From Vicinamibacteraceae bacterium (GTDB taxonomy: Bacteria > Planctomycetota > Phycisphaerae > Phycisphaerales > UBA5793), in contig WYBR01000040.1 of the NCBI GenBank assembly GCA_011525805.1, positions 1 to 64,000 of the forward strand: DNA of 64,000 bases. The letters are read 5' to 3'. Every line of letters begins with the position of its first letter. Position 1 is the first letter of the stretch. Positions 58,543-64,000 of this stretch are shown piece after piece. A model generated the notes under the pieces. It saw nothing but the letters and a program-made list of their open reading frames with translations. It was not told the DNA's origin and searched no databases. The position numbers and the translations under genes are program-made.

Positions 58543-59012
58543 TCGTGGCGGTGGACACTGCCTCTCAATCAACGATCCGCGACGATTCGCCGCCTCCGCC
58601 CGTTTCGCCTGAGCACGCGGCGCGGCGAACCTCGACCGTCATGATGACCATCGGGCTGACGCAACTGCTTCCCTTTGGCCTCTCCGTCGTGGGCGCCGCG
58701 GGCCCAGCGGCCGAGCGGTTCGCCGAGCAGCGCGGCTGGCTCGCGGCCGTCGCGGTCGGGGGCGCGGCGTATGTGCTCGCGGCGCTGCCAGTGCGCCTCG
58801 GATGGAGGCCGGCGATGTGGCTCGCCCTCGCGGCGTGTGCGGGGCAGGCGGGAGTCTTCATTCTCCTCTCGCTGCTGGCGATCGTCGCGGCCTTTAGCGC
58901 GGGCAGTCCCGGCTCAATGACGATGGGGGTGCTGCTCTTCGGCTCGATCGCGTCGCTGCACCTCTTCATCGCGCGATGGCTCTGGCCGCTGGTGCGGGGC
59001 AAAGCCGCATGA
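58539..59012 (+). CDS. Small membrane protein of unknown function, 157 residues
   Basis: Four hydrophobic helices (TVMMTIGLTQLLPFGLSVVG; AVAVGGAAYVLAALPV; WLALAACAGQAGVFILLSLL; GVLLFGSIASLHLFIARWLW). No family recognised. Its ATG overlaps the previous gene's stop by 4 bases and its own stop overlaps the next gene likewise, so the three are translated together. Confidence 0.6.
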   Translation: MIVAVDTASQSTIRDDSPPPPVSPEHAARRTSTVMMTIGLTQLLPFGLSVVGAAGPAAERFAEQRGWLAAVAVGGAAYVLAALPVRLGWRPAMWLALAACAGQAGVFILLSLLAIVAAFSAGSPGSMTMGVLLFGSIASLHLFIARWLWPLVRGKAA

Positions 59013-59716
59013 CCGCCCGCGACGTGCACATCACCCGCCTCGACGCCCTCGCCCAGGCGCCGGAGCCGCCGCCTGATCCCACGACCGACCGGCGGTCGTA
59101 CTCGCGGGGGATCGGCTTTCTGATGCAAGGTCTCGGCGCCACGCTCTTCATAATCACGACCTGCGCGTGCTGCGGCGTCGCGTTCTTCGAGGGCGGAGCC
59201 ATGCACCGCGGCGCGATCGACGTGCAGGCGCAGGCGCCTGGCGGCGCGGTCCGCGCGCAGATCATTCTCGTCGCCAGCGTCATCGGCTCGCTGGCGCTCG
59301 TCGCCTTTGGTCTCGGGCAGCAGTCGGACCGCGGCCGTCTGCCGTCGTGGGGGACGGCGATCGCGGCGACGCTCATGGCTGCGGGCTATTTCATCGTTCC
59401 GCTGCTGGACTTCGGCCCGCAGAGCCGGCCGGCGCTGGTCGTCGCGATCAGCATGACGCTGGCCGTGGTCTTTGCGCTCTCGGCCGTGGCGGCGTGGCTG
59501 GCGGTCTTTCAGGTGATGCAGCATCCGCCGCTGAGCGCCGCGCCGCCGACGGTTCCCGCCGACGCCTTTCCCGACCCCCTCGCCCAGCCGCGCGCGAGGC
59601 ACGACTCGCCCGCCGAGGCCGACCTCGCCCGACGCCGCAAGGGCCTCGAAGAGGAACTGCGCCATCTCGACGACATCGAGCGCCAGGTTCGACGCGAGAA
59701 TCGACGATCGGAATAG
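59009..59716 (+). CDS. Membrane protein with coiled-coil tail, 235 residues
   Basis: Four helices (FLMQGLGATLFIITTCACCG; AQIILVASVIGSLALVAFGL; AAGYFIVPLLD; SMTLAVVFALSAVAAWLAV) then a proline-rich tail and a charged helix (LARRRKGLEEELRHLDDIER) likely cytoplasmic. No family recognised. Third of the coupled set. It may bind the other two by the tail. Confidence 0.6.
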   Translation: MTARDVHITRLDALAQAPEPPPDPTTDRRSYSRGIGFLMQGLGATLFIITTCACCGVAFFEGGAMHRGAIDVQAQAPGGAVRAQIILVASVIGSLALVAFGLGQQSDRGRLPSWGTAIAATLMAAGYFIVPLLDFGPQSRPALVVAISMTLAVVFALSAVAAWLAVFQVMQHPPLSAAPPTVPADAFPDPLAQPRARHDSPAEADLARRRKGLEEELRHLDDIERQVRRENRRSE

Positions 59717-59762
59717 GCAACGCCGCTGTGCATCGCCGATATCATCCAGCGAGGAGTTTGCC

Positions 59763-60977
59763 ATGATGCACAAGCGAATGGCGCGATCAGTCGCCGCATC
59801 GCTGGCGGCAATCGCGTTCGCCGCCGCGACCGCCGCCTCGGTGCTGGGCGGCCGATCCGAGGCGATCGACGACAAGCACTACAAACTCGCGAGACAGACC
59901 ATCGAGAAGGCTGTCGCCTACCTGCGTTCGCAGCAGGATGAGGCGACCGGGGGCTGGAGCATTCCGGAAGAAGGCAAGCCGCACCTGCCCGGCGTCACGG
60001 CGCTGGTTCTCAACGGCCTGCTGATGGAGCCGACGATCGATGACTCTGATCCAGCGGTCCGCCGCGGCCTGGACTACCTGCTCTCGAAACGCCAGAGCGA
60101 CGGGGGCATCTACGACTCCATCCTGCCCAACTACAACACCGCGCTGGCGCTCAGCGCCCTGAGCCGCAGCACGCGGTCCGACGTCATCGCCGCCGTCAAG
60201 CCCGCGCAGGACTTCCTGCGCTCCCTGCAATGGGACGGCCAGACCGACCCCGACGGCCGTGTGATCGACAAGTCGCACCCGTGGTACGGCGGGGCGGGGT
60301 ACGGCGGCTCCAGTCGGCCCGACAACTCCAACCTCAACCTCATGCTCCAAGGCCTGCACGACAGCGGCCTGGACTGCAACGACCCCGCCTTTCAGCGCGC
60401 CGTCGCCTTCCTGCAGCGCACGCAGATGCTCGACGCCGTCAACGACATGCCCTATGCCGAAGGATCCCGGCAGGGGGGGTTCATTTACGCCACCAGCCCG
60501 AGCAAGGACGCAATCGGCCAGGGCGAGTCGAAAGCCGGCGTGGTCGAGGAGACGCTTGACGACGGCTCGGTCGTCTCGCGTCTGCGCTGCTACGGCTCGA
60601 TGACCTACGCGGGGTTCAAGAGTTACATCTACGCGAACCTCGACCGGGACGACCAGCGCGTCGTGGCGGCCCACGACTGGCTGCGCCGGCACTACACCCT
60701 TGACGAGAACCCCGGCATGGGGATGCAGGGGTACTACTACTACCTCGTCACCATGAGCCGCGCCCTCGACGCCTGGGGCAGCACGACCATCACGCCCCTC
60801 AACCGCGACGGCACGCCGGCCGAGCCGCGGGACTGGGCGAACGACCTCATCGCGAAGATCGCGTCGCTCCAGCGCCCCGACGGCAGTTTCGTCAACGAAT
60901 CCGACCGGTGGATGGAGGGAGACCCAGTCCTCGTGACCGCCTACGCGCTGCTCGCCCTTCAGCACGCCATAGACTGA
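59763..60977 (+). CDS. Exported prenyltransferase/squalene-oxidase repeat protein
   Basis: 404 residues. A signal peptide (about 1-30) is followed by an alpha/alpha-barrel of the terpene-cyclase repeat type (ATGGWSIPE, RQSDGGIYDS, RPDGSFVNE each match the repeat's GGxW/F pattern). A catalytic DxDD is not visible, so it is probably a structural or binding member rather than a cyclase; it is common in planctomycetes (recollection). GAGGAG lies before the ATG. Confidence 0.85.
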   Translation: MMHKRMARSVAASLAAIAFAAATAASVLGGRSEAIDDKHYKLARQTIEKAVAYLRSQQDEATGGWSIPEEGKPHLPGVTALVLNGLLMEPTIDDSDPAVRRGLDYLLSKRQSDGGIYDSILPNYNTALALSALSRSTRSDVIAAVKPAQDFLRSLQWDGQTDPDGRVIDKSHPWYGGAGYGGSSRPDNSNLNLMLQGLHDSGLDCNDPAFQRAVAFLQRTQMLDAVNDMPYAEGSRQGGFIYATSPSKDAIGQGESKAGVVEETLDDGSVVSRLRCYGSMTYAGFKSYIYANLDRDDQRVVAAHDWLRRHYTLDENPGMGMQGYYYYLVTMSRALDAWGSTTITPLNRDGTPAEPRDWANDLIAKIASLQRPDGSFVNESDRWMEGDPVLVTAYALLALQHAID

Positions 60978-60980
60978 CGG

Positions 60981-61388
60981 ATGCGAACGGGTGAAACCAC
61001 GATCCGCGTGCGGTACAGCGAATGCGATCCGATGAACGTGGCGCACCACAGCGCCTACGCCGTCTGGTTTGAGATGGGGCGCACGGAACTGCTTCGCGGC
61101 GACGGCGTCTCCTACGCCGACCTTGAGCGAGCAGGCGTGCGCCTCGCCGTGGTCGAATTGAACGTGAAGTACCGCCGGCCGGCGCTTTACGATGACCTGC
61201 TGCGCCTCGAGACGCGCCTCGTGGAGGCGAGTTTCGTGAAGATCCGGCATGAGTATGACCTGTGGCGCGGGCGCGAAAAACTGGCCGTCGCAAACACCAC
61301 CCTCGCCTGCCTCACCCCCGAGGGTCGGGCCATTGAACTCCCGCCTGTTCTTCGGGCGCACGCGGAGGGCCAGGCTCGCCCGGCCTGA
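60981..61388 (+). CDS. YbgC-type acyl-CoA thioesterase
   Basis: 135 residues with the hot-dog fold signature RVRYSECDPMNVAHHSAY, where D16 is the catalytic acid, followed by VKYRRPALYDD and VKIRHEYDLW. The usual substrate is an acyl-CoA or acyl-ACP. It starts 3 bases after the preceding gene's stop. Confidence 0.9.
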   Translation: MRTGETTIRVRYSECDPMNVAHHSAYAVWFEMGRTELLRGDGVSYADLERAGVRLAVVELNVKYRRPALYDDLLRLETRLVEASFVKIRHEYDLWRGREKLAVANTTLACLTPEGRAIELPPVLRAHAEGQARPA

Positions 61389-61487
61389 CGTCCGGCCGGC
61401 CCGCCGCGGAAGGGGCGTTGCCCTTTTCGCAGTGGTCCCGAGCGCCCGCAGGGGACACAATATGTCGTTCCTTCCGGGAGGCTGCAC

Positions 61488-62021
61488 ATGCCAGAGTCGG
61501 TCGCTTCGCTCAAGGTGCTCGTCGGGCTGGATGACTCCGATTCGGCTCGCGCGGCCGTCGCGCACGTGCTGCGGGTCTTCGCGGCGGCCCAGAAGCCTCA
61601 ACTCCACCTCCTGCACGTGTTGGTGCAGAAGATCCCGCCGCACCTCGAGTTCATCGATCCCTCGATGATCTGGGACGGGGCGGGGCTGCCCTCGGCGCTG
61701 GCGACGGAGACGGCCGAGCAGATCGCGCAGGAGAAGGAAACCGCGCACAAGCGCGTCGTCGAACTCTTCGAGCAACTCGGGGGCGGCGCCTGGCCGCAGG
61801 ATCGACTCACCATCACGGTGCTTGAGGGCGGCTACACCCGCGCCGCGATCGCTGAGATTCTCACCTACCACGCCCGCGAGATCGACGCCGACATCGTGGT
61901 CGTCGGCCGCACGCACCATGGGGCGCTGCACGATGCGTTCATCCGCTCCACGGGCGAGCGGCTCGTCCACGCGTGCAAGGGCACGGCCGCCTGGGTCGTC
62001 GGCGCCGCGGCCGGGAAGTGA
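61488..62021 (+). CDS. Universal stress protein (UspA family)
   Basis: 177 residues, one Usp domain: VLVGLDDSDSARAAV at the start, and the ATP-binding G-2X-G-9X-G(S/T) pattern in VVVGRTHHGALHDAF with STGE after it. The middle loop is longer than usual. GGGAGG is 6 bases before the ATG. Role in stress signalling is general. Confidence 0.88.
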   Translation: MPESVASLKVLVGLDDSDSARAAVAHVLRVFAAAQKPQLHLLHVLVQKIPPHLEFIDPSMIWDGAGLPSALATETAEQIAQEKETAHKRVVELFEQLGGGAWPQDRLTITVLEGGYTRAAIAEILTYHAREIDADIVVVGRTHHGALHDAFIRSTGERLVHACKGTAAWVVGAAAGK

Positions 62022-62100
62022 CCGGCGTCCATCCCCGTCGGCGCCACGGTCCAGAAGAGAGCGTGTGAGACCGGGCGAAGCCCGCAAGGCCAAACCGGCC

Positions 62101-62400
62101 TCACTCCGACCGGATGTACACCGTGCGCCGCGAACGCACGCTTGATCCGCCGCCGCCGAGCAGGCCGAGGTCGATGAGCACGGCGACGACGATCACAATG
62201 ATCCACCCGCCGCTGATGGCGTGGCCCGTCTCCGTCGCCGCCCAGGCATACGCCAGCGTCGTCACCGGCATGAAGAAGAAGCCCAGCAGCGGCCAGAGCG
62301 TGGTCCGGTAGGCGTGGCCGATGTAGTCGGAGAAGATCACCACAAGGATGATCGCCAGCCGCGGCATGAACAGCGCCAGCAGTCCGACGAGACAGGGCAT
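62101..62400 (-). CDS. Small conserved membrane protein, 99 residues
   Basis: Three helices (PCLVGLLALFMPRLAIILVV; TTLWPLLGFFFMPVTTLAYA; GGWIIVIVVAVLIDLGLLGG) and a basic tail. From memory the LWPLLGFFFMPxTTLAYA pattern marks a widespread, uncharacterised family. It faces the MFS gene's upstream region. Confidence 0.65.
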   Translation of the reverse strand: MPCLVGLLALFMPRLAIILVVIFSDYIGHAYRTTLWPLLGFFFMPVTTLAYAWAATETGHAISGGWIIVIVVAVLIDLGLLGGGGSSVRSRRTVYIRSE

Positions 62401-62594
62401 GACATACGCTACGGCGGGATTTCGCCTGCGGCAAGCGGGTTGATCGTCGGTACCAGGCCGTAGCGCCGGCGAGGACGAATGGAGCGAACGCAACGCATTG
62501 AGTTTCGATGCGTGTCTCATCCTCGCTTGCGCTTCGGCCTGGTTCGCGAATCCTCCTCGCTTGCGCTCCGATCTCGCGCCTACTGTCGGCGCTC

Positions 62595-63938
62595 ATGCTC
62601 CGGTCTTTCCTGCCATCCTCTGCCCGGCCACTGGTGCGGCGCAATTACCGGTATGAACTCGCGGCGGTGGCGACGTGGCCGATCGCGGTGGCGATGATCG
62701 AAGGCTCGGTCACGGGTATTCTCGCCAAGAAGGCCTTCGAGGGCACGCCGGACTGGATCATCGCCACACTTGCGGCCGCGCCGGCGTTTTGCAACATGTC
62801 GAGCCTCGTCTGGGCGCGGCTGGCCGACGGAAAGCGCACGCTGCGCAACCTCCTGGCCCTGCAACTGGGGGTAATCGCGCTGGTCGCGTTCATCGCGATT
62901 CTGCCGCGCTCGACGGCGGGGCTTTATCTCTTCACAGCGGCGGCGGTGCTGGCGCGGCTGCTCATGACGGGCGTGATCACGCTGCGGGCGGTGCTGTGGC
63001 GCGCCAACTATGCCCGGCATGAGCGGAGCATGATCACCGGCCGGCTGATCATCGTCCAGACCATTCTCGTCTCGACCTCGACGCTCCTGCTCGGCCGCCT
63101 GATGGACTGGAATCGCGACAGTTTCCACTACGTTTACGCCGCAGCCGTGTGCTTCGGCCTCGCCGGCGTGTGGTTCTTCTCGCGCCTGCGCCTGCGGCAC
63201 CCGTTTCTCATTCGTCCCTCGATCGCGCCGTGCGATCAGCCGCAGGGCTGGTCGCTCGCGGGGCTGATGGCCGAGTGGAGCGCGACGCTGGGCGAGATGG
63301 TGCAGGTCATGCGCACCGACGCGGCGTACCGCGGCTTCATGATCTGCATGTTCATCCTCGGCATCTCCAACCTCGCCATGGACGGGCCGCTGGTCAAGGT
63401 CGTCGATGAGCAGTTCGGCCTCAACTACCTGCACGCGATCCTCCTGCTGCACTCGCTCCCGCTGGCTCTCATGCCCGTGTCGATCCCGGTTTGGTCGCGC
63501 CTCATGCGGCGATCGCACATCATCCGCTTTCGCGCGATCCACGGCTGGACGTTCGTCGGGGCGCAGTTCTGCGTCTTTGCGGCGGTCATGACCGACTCGA
63601 TCGCGCTGCTGACCGTCGGGCTGGCGCTGCGCGGCCTGGGGTTCGGGGGCGGTGAACTGGCGTGGAACCTCGGGCACAACGACTTCGCCACGAGCGAGCG
63701 CGCCAGCCTCTACATGACGATCCACGTCACGCTCACGGGCATTCGCGGGCTGATCGGCGGCTACGTCGGCATGTGGCTCTACGCCGGCTTTCCCACACCC
63801 GGCGGCGTCGTGCCGCTGCTCGGGGAATACTGTTTCCTCTTCTGGGCCATCGTCTGCACGGCGGGGGCGCTGGGGTTCGTTTACCTCAACTTCCGCCTTG
63901 CCGGCCTGACGGCGCGCGAACCGGGAGGCGACCGCTGA
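62595..63938 (+). CDS. MFS-type transporter
   Basis: 447 residues with about twelve helices. The loop after helix 2 reads RLADGKRTLRN, an MFS motif A-like signature. The start MLRSFLPSSARPLVRR is chosen to match the expected short cytoplasmic tail. The substrate is unknown. Its stop overlaps the next start (TGATG). Confidence 0.75.
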   Translation: MLRSFLPSSARPLVRRNYRYELAAVATWPIAVAMIEGSVTGILAKKAFEGTPDWIIATLAAAPAFCNMSSLVWARLADGKRTLRNLLALQLGVIALVAFIAILPRSTAGLYLFTAAAVLARLLMTGVITLRAVLWRANYARHERSMITGRLIIVQTILVSTSTLLLGRLMDWNRDSFHYVYAAAVCFGLAGVWFFSRLRLRHPFLIRPSIAPCDQPQGWSLAGLMAEWSATLGEMVQVMRTDAAYRGFMICMFILGISNLAMDGPLVKVVDEQFGLNYLHAILLLHSLPLALMPVSIPVWSRLMRRSHIIRFRAIHGWTFVGAQFCVFAAVMTDSIALLTVGLALRGLGFGGGELAWNLGHNDFATSERASLYMTIHVTLTGIRGLIGGYVGMWLYAGFPTPGGVVPLLGEYCFLFWAIVCTAGALGFVYLNFRLAGLTAREPGGDR

Positions 63939-64000
63939 TGCGACACATCCTCGGCCAGGACGGGGCGATTGACACGCTGCAGGCGGCGCTGCGGGCCGGG
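63938..64000 (+). CDS. Start of a HolB-like DNA polymerase III delta' subunit (partial)
   Basis: Only 21 residues before the window ends: MRHILGQDGAIDTLQAALRAG. The opening matches the clamp-loader delta' subunit (LGQDxAIxxLxxALRxGRLHHA...). ATG overlaps the MFS stop (TGATG). Confidence 0.6.
   Translation, partial: MRHILGQDGAIDTLQAALRAG

Noticed and set aside
62460-62594. Repeated TCCTCGCTTGCGCT in front of the MFS gene
   Set aside because: Two short copies only; too little to call a repeat family.

Overview
The window reads as chromosome of a high-GC bacterium of the phylum Planctomycetota, most likely class Phycisphaerae (inference). The evidence is a 2864-residue protein with an N-terminal LEPR-XLL motif (FQPLEPRKLL), prepilin-type proteins of the planctomycete kind, a B12-dependent ribonucleotide reductase, and compact genes with many 4-base ATGA overlaps. 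I identified two tRNAs, no rRNA and no CRISPR array.

Layout. 0-9 kb: an AAA+ ATPase, stand-alone CoaB, class II ribonucleotide reductase NrdJ carrying an in-frame repeat insert, a lower-GC cassette (small basic protein, XRE regulator, ImmA/IrrE peptidase), and dCTP deaminase. 9.6-18.2 kb: central carbon metabolism, with 2-oxoacid dehydrogenase E1-beta and E2, a VOC protein, a dihydroorotate-dehydrogenase-like protein overlapping pyruvate:ferredoxin oxidoreductase, and an MBL-fold hydrolase. 18.3-23.1 kb: RND efflux adaptor and pump. 23.2 kb: tRNA-Leu(TAA). 23.8-32.4 kb: the giant LEPR-XLL surface protein ending in a matrixin-like zinc protease site. 32.5-36.2 kb: pterin dehydratase, GluQ-RS, DUF192 lipoprotein, SpoIIE-type phosphatase, small unknown protein.

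36.2-40.2 kb is the accessory heart of the window. It holds a MauE-like membrane protein, an anchored unknown protein and an exported peptide whose mature part has ten cysteines. These are divergent from a prepilin gene that is split by an intact 1270-bp IS3-family element with perfect 30-bp inverted repeats and a 3-bp target duplication. The prepilin promoter has a 13-C tract in its -35/-10 spacer. The block is bordered by a degenerate copy of the 3' end of tsf on one side and by the real tsf on the other.

40.2-64 kb: tsf-rpsB with a clear promoter, a lone ABC ATPase, ClC channel, tRNA-Gly(GCC), PhoH-PgpH pair, PurQ, a lone NuoG-like protein, a second prepilin gene frameshifted by an 11-G tract, HisS, SucD, a dienelactone hydrolase, ApaG, three translationally coupled membrane proteins (the first resembling a P1B-ATPase membrane domain), a prenyltransferase-repeat protein, a thioesterase, a universal stress protein, a small membrane protein, an MFS transporter and the start of a HolB-like gene.

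Themes. Oxygen-tolerant and oxygen-independent enzymes sit together (E1-beta/E2 beside PFOR, plus class II RNR), suggesting life across oxygen gradients. Several families of short repeats lie in intergenic gaps and, unusually, inside nrdJ and nuoG in frame. Both prepilin genes carry long C/G homopolymers placed where slippage would switch expression. All functional calls come from reading motifs; no searches were run.
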